A DNA stretch of 64,000 nucleotides from Buddleja alternifolia (GCA_019426215.1 CM033402.1:23198104-23262103); one strand, 5' to 3'. Counted from the stretch's first letter, positions 12,164 through 25,180 are shown. Made by a program: numbers and translations. Notes: generated from the letters alone by a model not told the origin.

Positions 12164-13838
12164 CATACACAGAATGGCGTACATCAGACTACCCACTGCT
12201 TATTCATAGGGAACAACGCTCATCTCTTTTTTATCTTCCTTACTTAGGACACATAGATTTTGAGATATGTATCTCATGTCCCATTGGCAGGAACCCTTTC
12301 TTAGAATCCTCCATCATAAACCTCTTTAGGACCTTATCTAAGTAAAGGGCTTGAGAAAGTCTTATCATTCTATTTGTTCGATCCCTATAGATCCGAATTG
12401 CCAAAATGTATGTGGCCTCTCCTAAGTCTTTCATGGAGAATGTACTCGATAGCCATTTCTTTACAGTGGTGAGTATTCCTATATCCTTTCCTATGAGCAA
12501 TATGTCATCTACATATAGCACAAGGAATGATATCTTGCTCCCACTATCCTTCTTGTAAACACACGGTTCATCTTCATTTTTAACAAAGTCAAATCCTTTG
12601 ACTGCTTCATCAAAATGTAGATTCCAGCTACGGGATGCTTGCTTGAGTCCATGGATGGATCTTTTAATCTTGCACACCTTATGAATATCATTCTCAGATA
12701 CATAACCTTTTGGCTGCTCCATATAGATATCCTCTTCTAGGAATCCATTTAGGAATGCCATTTTGACATCTATTTAGTGTATTTCATAATCGAGGTAGGC
12801 CACTATTGCTAACAGAATTCTTATTAATTTGATCATGGCTACTGGTGAAAAGGTTTTCTGATAGTCAATTTCTTCCTTTTGACTATACCCTTTCGCCACT
12901 AGCCTGGCTTTATAGGTATCAACCTTGCCATTGGTACCAATCTTTCTCTTGTAGATTCATTTGCACCCAATTGCTACAATACCATCGGGTCGATCCACTA
13001 GTGTCCAGACTTGGTTCGAATACATCGAATCTATCTCTGCTTGCATAGATTCGCGCCATCTTGTATTGTCCACATCCACCATCGCTCGATCATAAGTAGA
13101 AGGATCATCTCCATGGCCTCCCTCTACAACAGTGTGGAGATCCAGTTTCTTTTGTAGTAGATAGCCATACCTCTCAGGGGCTTGAGGTATCTTACCATAT
13201 CTTCGCGGTTGTGGTTGCATTACAATTTAGTCGGTTCTTACTTCCTGTGTAGATGTATCCAAAGGAGCCTTGCTGTGTTCTTTAAGAACTATCTTTTTAC
13301 CTGCTCCACCTTCTCTAATGAACTCATCTTCGAGAAAGTAGGCTTGTAAGGCTACAATGATCCTTTGATCATCGTGCAAGTAGAAGAATTACCCCATTGA
13401 ATTCTTGGGTAACCAACAAAATGTCCCTTCAGGGATCTTGCCTCCAGTTTTTTCACTTTTGTCTTTTTAACATAAGCTGGACAACCCCAAATATTTATAT
13501 CATTGAGACTTGGTTTTCTATTTCTCGATATCTCATATGGAGTCTCAGAAACGGACTTGGAGGGACATCTATTTAACATGTGTACTACTATAAGGAGTGC
13601 ATGACCCCAAAATTGGGTAGGTTAATGTAGTTGAGCATGGATCGAACCATGTCTAACAAGGTATGATTCCTTCGTTCAGCTGCCCTATTTAACTGTGGTG
13701 TCGCTGGTGGTGTGAATTGCAGTACAATGCCATTTTCTCTGAGGTATTCGTTAAACTCGACACTCATGTATTCTCCTCCCAAGTCTGACCGAAGAGTTTT
13801 TATATGTTGCCCAGTTTGCTTGTATATGATGTATGCTT
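12159..13838 (-). pseudogene. Copia H1, integrase to reverse transcriptase pol fragment
   Basis: Decayed Ty1/copia pol. In coding order it shows the integrase core end (LRSDLGGEYMSVEF, then PPATPQLNRAAERRNHTLLDM) at 13590-13800, the linker with WGCPAYVKK and GHFVGYP at 13400-13580, a PERYGYLLQ-type linker and MDSMYSNQVWTLVD equivalents at 12970-13220, and the RT core at 12240-12761 with LYVDDILLIGKD, so the catalytic YVDD is intact. Frames are broken between these pieces. Homology stops at about 13838, where unrelated sequence begins. The piece beyond 12159 is found at 3989-4156. Confidence 0.85.
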
Positions 13839-15039
13839 GTTATGTGATGAATACACTTTTCATGGACTTAGGATTTATTTATTTTATGTTTATGATGCAT
13901 GCTTAAAATATTTACATGTTGATTAGCCCATTGGCTTAGGCCGATCTAGATAGTCCATGAAAATGTGTGATAGTAGAATTGCTAGGTTTTTCTACGCTTT
14001 ATTTGCATGTTAGCATGTTAGAAGTTGAATGTTAATATGCTTTGTGAGACCTTATTTAATGCTTAAATTCTCCCAATTAAATAATACTAAGTTAGTAAAG
14101 GGCGCTGAACGTCCTCTCCCCCCACTAAGCTTAATGAGATTAAGAATTGAATTTAATATATGACATCTTCCCAGTAAGTGGGGGTCATATATTAAGACTC
14201 AATTATGAAATTTCATAAAGTGCATTGGATGCCTTAATCGAGACATATTTCACCCCAAATATCGTTAAAGGCTTGCAAGGTAAAATTCGAATGTTTGATT
14301 AAAAGGAGTTAGTGAGAATGAACTCAGATAGTTCACAAATTTATATATTGTTAAAGGGTTATGGTTTGTTGAATTTTGGGATAAGAAGATTGAATCATCT
14401 ATTGGATAGATTGATGTTAGACACCACTTTAAAAGGGTAGTGGGCCATATATCGTTAAAGGGTTGCAACCCACTTAACCATATAAAGAACTCAATCACTC
14501 ACTACGAAATCTATCCAACGAGATTTCCCAAAATTGCAGTGGGAGTGCAATGTTTCAAAAAATGTAGTGGGAACCAAGTAAAATTAAAGTCATAATTTTA
14601 CTTGTGTACAATATAAACACCTAATTGATATCTTGGTTTATTATCTGCATTAGTTTATATCTCTTTAGATAAAGACCCATTTAGTTAATTATGCTCGATG
14701 ATTTTGTCAACACTTGCCTAACCAAATCAACTGACTTGGAACTTGTGGATGTTCCTCAGTTTAGCATCATTGAATTGTATGCTTGAAGCAGGCATTACTC
14801 AAGTCTAAATATGGGACGATGAGTCGGGGCTTAAATATGAGGTGCACTGGGTATAGAACTATGTGTTTTCATAAAACTAAGTGTTCTATGACCGGTTTCC
14901 TCAACTTCTTGTATTCTACATTCTAAAGCTAGTGCTCATGTTTGAAAAATTAGAAAGAAGTACAAAAGTTTGGAATTAGTATACTGTGAACACATAGACT
15001 AGAAAGCGTGGTATGCTAGAAACAAATAAGAATAATTGT
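13839..15039. other. Unassigned AT-rich sequence, possibly LTR/leader of copia H2
   Basis: No credible coding region. I see a perfect 12-base inverted repeat (arms 14153-14164 and 14184-14195) and three copies of a short motif close to ATATCGTTAAAGGGTT near 14262, 14347 and 14450. Its position between the end of H1 homology and the start of H2 coding homology would suit a 5' LTR and leader, but I found no matching copy on the other side of H2 by eye and no TGGTATCAGAGC-type PBS. Confidence 0.4.
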
Positions 15040-15931
15040 TTGGCCCCGAAGATTAGGTTATGCATTATGAGCATAAGATTCATGAGTTAGAAGAAACATG
15101 GGGTACATGCCCATTTGGATTGGATCCCTATCCAAACTTAAGAGTCTTGTCTCATAGGCAAAGGACCGAGTCTCCCTTCACATGGAACTATTAAAAGGCC
15201 ACTCAAGTTCTAAAGTTTGGTGCATACTGACGTCTATGGTTGAAAAATATGGTATCATATTAGGACACTACGATTGGATTGTAATGTCAAGTATATGATT
15301 GCCCAATTCAATCCGTTCTTATGAGAACATAGCATAGTTTCACAGTTGTTACTTCCAGCGACTCTGCAATTGAATAGGGTAGTAGTATGCAAGAATGAGA
15401 CATTGTTGAACATGAATCATTCTATGATGAACTATATGGCATTGCCCAAATTCATAGTTAGTCATGTGTTGCTCATAGGTATATCTTGAATAGATGCCCC
15501 TCCAAATCCATTCCTAGGGCACCATATCAGAAGTGCCGCAATTGGAAGCCTAATCTTAAAAACATGATGGTATGGGAATAAATAAGATAAAGGTAGAGAA
15601 TATGGAGGCTAAATCCTAAAAAGGAAGTTTTGTGAGTTATCCCAAGGATTCAGTGGGAGAACTCGTTTTACCTATATAATGGTCAGAGGATCATTATGGC
15701 CTTAGAGGTCTGTTTTCTCAAATATAACATCGAGAAATAGGAGTAGCTAGAAATTTTTTTCTATAAGAACAAAAAAAAAACTCCTTAAGAGACTACTATT
15801 CAAGAAACCCAAACCAAGCCCATTATAACACAACCACTAATGAGTTGGTCTGGCAGAGTATCTTAGCCGCCTGAGATATATGGTGGTCTGCTACAAGGAA
15901 AGCATAAGTTATATGATGTAGCAGAGGGAAC
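15040..15931 (+). pseudogene. Copia H2, degenerate integrase region
   Basis: Heavily decayed plus-strand Ty1/copia pol. Readable pieces are a pre-integrase zinc region (LDPYP then ESCLIGK) at about 15110-15170, an integrase start (LVHTDVYG) at 15217-15240, the core end (ATLQLNR, ETLLNM) at about 15360-15420, a VGYPKDSVGEL equivalent near 15630-15660, and the linker SGRVS-PPEIYG at about 15850-15890. Stops and slips are frequent. The fragment is interrupted at 15931 by element F and resumes at 28784. It is much older than F, judging from its decay. Confidence 0.75.
15927..15931. repeat. Left target-site duplication of element F (GGAAC)
   Basis: GGAAC directly before the TGTTAGG start of the left LTR, identical to 28784-28788 directly after the right LTR. 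It proves a single integration event into copia H2. Confidence 0.92.
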
Positions 15932-17438
15932 TGTTAGGAAATTTCATGTTAGATGTTTTGATGATGACAAGATAGGATTCAATGTTAGACCCCAAATAAA
16001 ATGTAAGTTTATGTTTTCATAGATCATTGTTTAAGCGTTTGAAAGTCTGTAATTGTTATTTTGTTTAGGCTTGTAATTTTTATCTTTGTAGATTTTAGAC
16101 TAAGAATTAGATACTGAATTGCTAATAGAATTCTAGGTGAGTCTATTAGAGAAGAAGTTGAAGATCAGCGTCTGAAGTCAACCAAAGATGAAGATTTGTT
16201 TCTTAGCGTCCGTCAAACGCTAAAGGACCTCTTTTCAGGATTTATGGATCAAGCGCTCAAAGCACTTAAGCGACCAATGTCAGATTTACCTGAAATAAAT
16301 CCTCAACTCATGAAGGACTTAAATGCAATCATTCAATGGACATTTATTTCCAACGGGAAATAAATTCAAATGCATTAAATGCCTAATAAGAGCATTAAAT
16401 GTGATAAGCCACTGTGACTTGTGGACAAGCCACCTTTTTTACTATACTGTCAGAACTTCAGAGTTTATAGCTGCTCCCACCCAATCGGTGCCAGCAGATT
16501 TTCAGGAATGTCAGGTTTTAGGTAGAATCACGCGCCGCGTGAGAGGCACTCTCCTACATGTGTCCAACAGATAAATCCCAAGAATTGACTATAAATACCT
16601 TACCTTCAGCAAACCCCAAAAGAATGGTACATAATATTACAAGAGAAAATTACGTATATGCACAAGAAAAACTTGCTTAGAAAAAGCTTAGAAACTCCAT
16701 AGCTAAAATTCCTTCAAGCTTTTTATCTACATTCCAGACAGTCACAAATATCTCAAACCTCTTCCAAAGAAGAAACCTAAATCCCTATTGAGATATTCCA
16801 AGTTGTTTGAACTTCCCAAAAACAAACAAAACCTTGTGACAAACCTTCAACCTTTCATTTGAGTGAGAAAGTTGTTGAAACCCCTTTTCAAGAAGTATTT
16901 TTGAGTGAGAGAAGCTTGTAGAAGACGATCTTCATTGGTGCTGAAATCTGTGTGATCAAGGAGCCCGAGATCTTTTTCATCCTTTACTATCTTGTAGAAG
17001 ATTCTGTGTGATTCTTTGATAATTATCCTAGTAAATTCCTCCAAGTGAAAAAGGAAAAGAAGGACGTAACTGGGATTACTTCACCCAGTGAACCTTATAT
17101 ATCTTGTGTCATTTATACTTTATTGTCTTATTTTCATATTACATCATTCATTCTAAAAAAGACAAGTAAAATTGCAAAGCGATTAATTAACCAATTGAAC
17201 GCTAAAAATCATTTTCGCTGTGCTAACCCTAATTAAGCGATCTAAGCGTTACCCTACTTTGGTAAATTGCTAAAATCACTAAGTCTATGTTATCTTTACT
17301 GAAGCGCCTGACCCAAGCGCTCAGCTTTCTAAGCGTTCAAATCTTTAAAAGTGATACAAATTTTTGAAGTCGAAAAAGACTTCAGGGTCTATTCAACCCC
17401 CCCTTCTAGACCCTTACGTATGCCACTTGGGACCACCA
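15932..17438 (+). repeat. 5' LTR of element F
   Basis: Starts TGTTAGG and ends GACCACCA. It pairs with 27293-28783 and, more distantly, with 58381-60153 of G. A TATA box lies at 16590-16597 and a conserved C-loop hairpin at 17384-17414 close to the end. The TATA box places the U3/R boundary shortly after 16600 (inference). Confidence 0.95.
16590..16597 (+). promoter_or_regulatory. Putative TATA box in 5' LTR of F
   Basis: TATAAATA, kept at the same place in the right LTR (27948-27955) and in G (59190-59197), although flanking bases differ. A retrotransposon promoter in U3 is expected here. The transcription start itself is not visible. Confidence 0.65.
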
Positions 17439-17443
17439 AGTGG
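17423..17443 (+). other. Hairpin spanning LTR end and PBS of F
   Basis: CCACTTGG, five loop bases, then CCAAGTGG form a perfect 8-bp stem that joins the end of U5 to the first three bases of the PBS. The same design with 7 bp is present in G at 60138-60158. Confidence 0.75.
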
Positions 17444-17452
17444 TATCAGAGC
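17441..17452 (+). other. Primer binding site of F (tRNA-iMet)
   Basis: TGGTATCAGAGC, complementary to the 3' end of initiator methionine tRNA, the usual copia primer, two bases after the LTR end. Confidence 0.95.
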
Positions 17453-17553
17453 GGTTGAATTAGAAACCTAAGCGTTTCCGAGCACAACTGCTTGTTCAAA
17501 TCCATTGTTTTTAAACTTAGTCGCTTTAAATTTTCTCTTAAAAACATCTCATT

Positions 17554-19788
17554 ATGGCTTTTAACAAAATGCCTAAGTTGGTAAAATCAAACTATGATTC
17601 TTGGAAACTTAGAGCATTCGCTTATTTATGCTCTTGCGATAATGAAATGTGTGATGTGATTACAGATGGCCCCATTCAGATTATGAAAGTTGTAACTTGA
17701 GCCCCTGGAGCAACCGAGGCCACTCCAGATGGTTATGTCGAGAAACCTAAGTTAGAATGGACGTCTGATGATCGGAAAAGAGCAAATCTAGATAATGTTG
17801 GACGAAGTGCACTTTACTCAGCGTTAGGAGACAATGATGCATTGTTCAACAAGATCAAGCAATGTAAGACTTCCAAAGAAATATGGGATAAGTTGGCTAT
17901 AGTGTGTGAAGGATCGGTACAAATGAAGGAGAATAAGCTCTCCATAGCCATGCAAAGATTCGAGCATTTCAAAATGCAGCCCAATGAGACGCTAGAACAA
18001 TTGGACGGAAGATTTACTTTGCTCATTACCGAGTTAGCGTCACTAGATAAGGAATTGACCAACAAGGAAATGGTCAATAAGATTTTCAAAAATCTTCCAA
18101 GTAAATACTTGATTAAGACTGTTGCTATGAGAGAATCACAGACCTTGGAGACTCTTACTCCAGAACATGTGTTTTCAGGGTTAAAGGCATTTGAATTCGA
18201 ATTGGGTGAAGTTAGCGACACATCGACTTCAGTGACTAAATCAGGAGCTTTTATCGCTACTACCAAAAGTAAGGGTAAAGCGGTTAGCGAGGTTAAATCA
18301 ACGGAATCAAATGAAGAAAAGGAAATGGCCTTATTGGTCAAGAAATTTCTAAGATATGAAAAGAGAAATCATATTGGACAAACTTCATTTCAAACTCCTC
18401 CCCCAGCACCAGCGCCTCAGTATCAAACGCCAATATATTCTACACCTCAATCATTAGCGCCAGTTCCTTACCAAGCGCCTACAACTCCTACTCAAAATCT
18501 CTCAGCGCCAGTTGGATCAAAGCAATTATCCACTGAACAGAAAATGAAAACTAATTTGTGTTATAATTGCATGAAACCAGGGCACTACCAGGTAAATTGC
18601 CCTTATCCAAATGTGTCTAAGCCCACAAGGCAAGACTATGCGGATAGAAACCAATTCAGGAGCAACCTTCGCTAACAAGGTTTGCTAGCGGAATCTGAAC
18701 CATTCTCCACACCTGAAGAGGATTTGGAATCATCAGATGAAAGCAGTGATGATGAGCCTACAAGTGACTCAGCATTGATTTGTCTCATGGCAAGAGATGA
18801 TGAAGCGTCTGACGAATCGCTACCAGAGGTAACCAATGAATTATCTCATTCTCTTTCTTATGATGAATTACTTGACAAAGTTAATGAATATTATAAAGAT
18901 TGTCAAGAAGCCGCCAAAATATATCAAAACGATCTCGCTATTATCTCATCACTCACAAGAGATAAAGTAACGCTCAAAGCAGAGTTGAAAGTTCAGCAAC
19001 AATGCATTGAGAAGAACCAATCACTTGAGAGTGAGATTATTCAATTAAAAAGCGATCTTGATATAATAGTCAAGAGTGAAGCTGATCTGATCGCTAGACT
19101 TGCCAAATCAGAGCAGCTCGTCTCATCATTATCAAAAGCTTCAAGAAAGCTAGATAATGTGACTGAGGTAACAAGATTTTTTAGTGAAAAGACCGGTTTA
19201 GGATACAATAAATTCGGTAAACAACCTAATAAATCTAATGTTACGGCGAACAACAAAGGAAAGGGTGTTACCTTTGTTGAGAAAAGTTCACAAAGTCAAA
19301 TGCTAAATGAACCTAGAGACAATGATACGAGGCCAAATGAGAAAGCCAAAGCTGACTCAGGCAAGGGTAAGGCTAAAGCAAACGATTCACAAAGAAAGGT
19401 TCATCCAAACGCTCAAAAGGCTAAGGATAAACCTAACCACTGTGAATCAAGCGCTAAGCGTCCAGAATAAAAAATGCAACCCAAGCCAGCGCTAAGGAAA
19501 TACCAACGTCAATATCCAAGACAGTCAAGATCATATTATCGATACTATGATAATTATGATTATGAATATGATTATGACTACTATTATAATCGAGGTTATT
19601 ATTATACACCCAAAAAGCACACACAACACGATGTGAAACCCAAGAAGGCCAGTATTCCTCCAATGAAGACTAGGCAAATATGGGTTCCTAAAGTTCTGAT
19701 TCAAACCAAAGTTACTAACACTGAAGGACCCAAGGCAACATGGGTACCTAAGAAGAATTAGAATTGTCGTTTAAATGCAGGTACCTAG
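17554..19788 (+). pseudogene. gag of element F, interrupted by stops
   Basis: Starts at ATG 17554 (MAFNKMPKLVKSNYDSW), aligned with the G start at 60262. It has a copia gag core (IWDKLAIVCEGS, LEQLDGRF) near 17880-18020 and a zinc knuckle CYNC-X4-H-X4-C near 18558-18600. An acidic Ser/Asp stretch, a heptad-rich segment (about 18990-19180), a basic region and a Tyr/Asp-rich segment (19531-19605) follow. In-frame stops lie at 17698, 18673, 19468 and 19759. All but the last have sense codons at the same place in G. The C-terminal extension beyond the zinc knuckle is long, as in SIRE elements. Confidence 0.92.
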
Positions 19789-22700
19789 AGCCAACACCGA
19801 TACTTCAGTTTGGTACATTGATAGTGGATCGTCAAGACACATGACTGGATCAAAAGATCTTCTAGTCAACTATCGAGCTACCAATGGTCCTCAAGTTATA
19901 TTCGGTGATAACTCCAAAGGTAAAACCAAAGGTATAGGTATCATGCATAGGGGGAACATCATGATTAGTGATGTATATTATGTTGAGGGTCTTAAGCATA
20001 ATTTGTTAAGCATTAGTCAATTTTGTGATAAACGCTTTGAAGTAAAATTTTCAAGCGACTTTTGCTATGTCAACGATGCTAAGACTAAGTCTACTAAACT
20101 AAGAGGAAAAAAAACAAACAATGTGTATTTAGTAGATTGGGATTCTGCATTTGATAACAACCCCACATGTTTTGTTGCTAAAAGTCAAAATGAATTGGGT
20201 TGGTTATGGCATAGAAAAATGAATCACCTCAACTTTAAGGCAATCTCTCAGTTAATATCACTAAATCTAGTAGAGGGATTACCTAAGGGTTCCTTTCAAA
20301 AGAATCGCTTATGTGATGCATGCGAAATGGGTAAACAAGTGAAATCATCTTTTAAGAAGAAACCATGCCTATGTACTTCTAGAGTTCTTGAACTATTGCA
20401 TCTAGATTTGTTTGGTCCCATTCAAATCATGAGTGTTAGTGGTAAAAAGTACTCGCTAGTAATAGTTGATGATTTCTCTCGCTATACATGGGTAGAATTT
20501 CTAGCGACCAAAGATGAAACTAGTGTCAAGCTCACAGCGCTAATCCGTCAATTGCAAACTTCAAAAGATCTAAAAGTGACGAGAATTAGAAGCGATAGAG
20601 GAACTGAATTTACTAACCAAATTGTTGAGAAGTTTTGTATAGATCTTGGAATACTTCATGAGTATTCTGTTCCTAGAACACCTCAACAGAATAGAGTTGC
20701 TGAGCGACGGAACAGAACGCTTAAAGAAGTCGGTAGAACGATGCTTGCAGCGTCTAAGCTGCCTCAAAGCTTTTGGGCCGAAGCCATCAATACCGCTTGC
20801 TACACTCAGAACCGGTGTATGATCAACAAGCAACATGAGAAGACTCCATATGAGTTTTGGAAGGGACGTAAGCCTAACGTTTCATATTTTCATGTATTTG
20901 GTTCAAAATGTTTCATTCATAACAATGCATCCCACAACCTAAAGACTTTTAATCCTAAAGCGGATGAGGGAATCTTTCTAGGCTATGCCAAGAATGGAAA
21001 GAGTTTTCGCATCTTAAATAAGATCAAATCAAAGGTTGAAGAATCCATTCATGTTGTGTTTGATGATGCTAACCAAGAACCGAGTAAAGTTAATACTGAT
21101 GATGTAGGAATTGAAGATCTTACCCAACAAGCGTCACAAATTAATCTTGGTGATAATAGTGATGATAAGGATGATGAGATCTATGTGCCCATTCCTAAAG
21201 TTACTCGTGAAGTTACAAATAATGATAAAGTCAGAATCGCTGATGATCATGAAGAGAATGATCACCAAGAGCAAATTGGAACTGTGAATGATGAAGCGAC
21301 TGCGCAAGAGACAAATATGGATCAAGCGATTGATAACCAAGAGTCTCTCAACCCGTTCCAACCAGACCGCAAATGGCTTAGAGACCATCCACCAGAGCTA
21401 GTAATTGGAGATATGGAAGCACCTGTTAGAACTAGGTCAGCTACAATTAATGAGGCCATGTTCGCAAGTTTTCTATCTCAAATGGAACCAAAGAAAGTGG
21501 ATGAAGCGCTCAGTGATTCAAGTTGGGTAGAAGCGATGTAAGAGGAGCTTAACCAATTTGAGAGAAGTAAGGTTTGGACGCTAGTACCAAGGCCAACTCA
21601 CCAAGGAGTTATTGAGACTAGATGGGTTTTTAGGAACAAAATGGACGACGATGGCGTTGTTACAAGAAACAAAGCTAGATTAGTCGCTCAGGGTTATTGT
21701 CAAGAGGAGGGTATTGATTTTGATGAGACGTATGCCCCAGTAGCTCGTCTTGAAGCAATTAGGATGTTCCTAGCGTTTGCCGCATTTAACAAATTCACAG
21801 TGTACCAAATGGACGCGAAGAGTGCATTCTTGAATGGTAAACTCCAAGAAGAAGTCTATGTGGAGCAACCTCCAGGATTCATCAACTACCATGGCAAAAG
21901 TATGGTCTACAAATTGGATACGGCACTCTATGGCCTTAAACAAGCACCAAGAGCATGGTATGACACTCTCTCTATCTTCCTTATAGGTAAAGGCTTTTCA
22001 AAAGGTAGCGTTGACACAGCGTTATTTAAAATTATCCATCATGAAGATATTCTCTTAGTCCAAATTTAGGTTGATGATATTATATTTGGTTCTACAAATA
22101 AGCGATTGTGTGAGAAATTTTTGAAAATGATGCAAGATCAATTTGAAATGAGCATGATGGGTGAATTAACTTTCTTCTTAGGATTACAAGTTAAAGAACT
22201 CCCTAATGGAATATTTATAAACCAAGCTAAATATACAAGAGATATGATTAAGAAATTTGGTATGGAAAATGCATCATCTTCAAAAATTCCAATGAGCCAA
22301 ACGCTTAAGTTAGATAAAGAGGAAAGTGGGAAGAAAATTGATATCACTAACTATAGAGGTATCATTGGATCGCTTCTTTATCTTACCGCTAGTAGACCGG
22401 ATATTATGTTTTCGGTATGCATGTGTGCACGCTTTCAAGCTGATCCTAGAGAATCACACTTAAATGCTACCAAGAGAATCCTTAAATACCTAAAAGACAC
22501 ACAAAATGTGGGCTTATGGTATCCACGGGACTCTCCTTTTGAACTAATCGGTTATTCAGACGCAGATTTTGTAGGATGCAAAATAGATAGAAAAAGTACT
22601 AGTGGTACATGTCAATTTCTAGGTGATAGACTAGTTTCGTGGCATAGTAAGAAACAACAATCCATAGCGACTTCTACCGCTGAGGCAGAGTATGTAGCCG

Positions 22701-23014
22701 GTGGGAGCTGTTGTGCACAAATCCTTTGGATGAGGCAACAACTTAGACATTATGGAATAATCTTAGGTCCTACCCGAATCCATTCTGATAACCAAAGCGC
22801 TTTAGCTATGACCCAAAATCCTATCCTTCATTCTAGAACCAAACATATTGACATTAGATACCATTTCTTGCGTGACCATGTTCAAAAGAAAGATATCTCC
22901 ATGCACTTCATTGGAACTGACAAACAATTGGCAAATATCTTCACCAAAGCGCTCAACGAACAATGCTTTCTCACTTTGAGAAGTGAATTAGGTATGATTG
23001 ATTTAAACGCTTAA
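19775..23014 (+). pseudogene. pol of element F (protease, integrase, RT, RNase H)
   Basis: Starts at ATG 19775 in the +1 frame relative to gag. Protease DSGSSRHMTG lies at 19820-19850, and the pre-integrase His/Cys zinc region (HRKMNHLNF, CDACEMGK) at 20210-20335. The integrase core has LDLFGP, RSDRGTEF and PQQNRVAERRNR (20400-20715), where G has PQQNGV. RT runs from about 21560 to 22200 and RNase H (YSDADFVGC, STAEAEYVA) from about 22550 to 22710. TAA at 21539 and TAG at 22067 interrupt it; the second replaces the tyrosine of the catalytic YVDD box. One continuous frame otherwise, ending at TAA 23012. Confidence 0.95.
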
Positions 23015-24913
23015 ATCATAAAAGCATCATAGCTTAATAGGCATACGCTTTAGGGGGAATCCACTTTAATAATACATCTAAAGCGTCTTTCAAAATTGAA
23101 ACAAGTTATCAATTTTAAGGGGAACTTTAAAATTGTACTTGTAACAATTCATAAGCGTCTGTGATAAAAAAATATTGACTTTGAAAATATGCATTGACCA
23201 CTAGTGCTTATCTAAACCTAGGCGGTTCAGTGACTGCATGAGTCTGAGTACATGTCAGTGTGCTATCAGGCGCGTGTACTTCACGCTGCAAATGTCAAAA
23301 CTTTTCAAACGTCTTTCAATTAAATGGGTAACTGCGGATCCCAAAAATTCTCTATTTTGTAACAGTTAACCTATTTTCTCGGCACTATTTGACATCCGTA
23401 CCTTTGAATAAACGGTTCAAATTTAAATCTTTTCAAATTTCAAAATTAATGATTCAACACGTGGCAAAATTTAAGCCATTCAGAAGTTACTTTCTTTGCC
23501 TCTACATAAACTCTTCAAGGTTTTTACAGTCAGACTTTATCACTTCCAAAAACTCTCTCTGCTGTAAAATCTTCATCTCTTTCAAGGCAAAAACTTCTCT
23601 CATTCCTTCAAAAAAACTTCAAACTTTCAGCAATGGCACCAAAGTTTCAGAATCTTCCAAATCATCCAAGTCTGCCATCGGAAAAACTTCTCGCGCTGAA
23701 AAACCGGTCAAGGTTAACGCTGGATTTCTTGTTAACTGGGACTACCTTTTTGATAGCCAGAATTTTCCTCTTCGGATTGTTCTTCCACTTGTCCAGGAAT
23801 CTGGTTTGCGCGACATGATTACTGCAGTTTTCAACCTCCATGAAGTAGAAACTCTTTTCTTCTTCTAAAATGCAAAAATTTCCGATGATGGAAACTCTAT
23901 TTCATGCGTCTTTCCTTTTGCCTAAGAAACCTTCACTCTCACTTCTTCTCTGTTTTCATCATTGCTTAATCTGCCCAATGATGGTGCCGAAGTCGAGAAC
24001 GTCACTCTTGGTGATGCTACCAAGGTCTGGGCGCTGATCAAGAAAGATGAAGTCGAAGCGGCTTATGAGCCAAACTTCAAGAAAAATGACATGAAGGGCG
24101 AATATGTCATTCTCGCGGACATTTGCGCTAAGATGATCGAATGCAGAAAGGAGACATTCGATAAAGTTACAAATATTTAGTACAAGATGATGGTGGCCAT
24201 TCTGACCAAATTGAAGATTAATTGGTCTCTCTATGTTTTTAATCGCTTTAAGGCAGCGATGGCCAAGTCGGTTAATCCCAAGCCCTATGGGATTGTGTTA
24301 AGTAGAATTCTAAGCGCTTGCGGTTTTACAAACTCTGCTGGAAAGAAGATCCCAGCGTTAAAATTCTATGGTAAGAAGATGATCAGCGGAATGCTCAAAC
24401 CTCAAAAACATGGTGGTGCAGCGGTTCCCCAAGAAGAGCGTGAGCGACTTCGAGCCAAAGGAATTGTTTGCAGCGATGATGAAGAGCAAGCGTCTTCCTC
24501 TTCATCGTCGTCCTCGTCTGAAGAAGAAGTGGTGGTTAAGCGATCAAAAAGAAAAATCGCTCTCAAAGTCGCTGAGCCAGCCAAGTCAGCCAAAAAGTAG
24601 AAACCGGAGCCCGCAAAGAAGAAGCAGAAGCCAGAGCCCAAGAAGAAACAAAAATCTCCTTCTCCTTCTCCAAAATCACCCTCTCCTCCTCCAGCATTTA
24701 TCTTCTCTGTTCCTGAAGAAGAGGAAGCAGTAGTAGAAGAAGTACCGCTTGCCCGAAGGCGTACTCCTCTCTCTACTCCAGCCGTGTCTACAAGCGTTTC
24801 AGCAAATCCAATGCTTGGAGAGTCAGCGAGCGTTCCTCCCTCTGACGCTGTTCCCCAAATCAGCTCAGATCCTCAAGCCGCTACTAAATCTGAAAGGCTT
24901 TCTAGTGCTCAGG

Positions 24914-24994
24914 GTAAGTATTTGCTAAGCAAATTAGTCTATCCTTTCCTCGTTAGTTTCTAAGTCTCTAACGCTAGGATAAAATCTCTTTCAG
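24914..24994 (+). other. Intron 1 of the F env-like gene
   Basis: 81 bases from GTAAGT to TTTCAG between exon ends CAGG and CGCAA. Phase 1. It contains a TAA in the reading frame, and removing it keeps an uninterrupted frame. Donor and acceptor both fit the plant consensus. Confidence 0.82.
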
Positions 24995-25180
24995 CGCAAT
25001 GTGAAACGAGTTTTGAATATGTTCTCAACACTCTTGAAGAATTACGTATTCCCATTCGTGTTGATCCAATAACTTCTTTTCTCGATTTAGAACCAGAAGA
25101 AGAAGTCCCGGAGCCTGAGGAACCTGTCCCTAATATAGAAACAGATCAAGCGACTAAGTCAGTCGATGATATTCGTCAGG

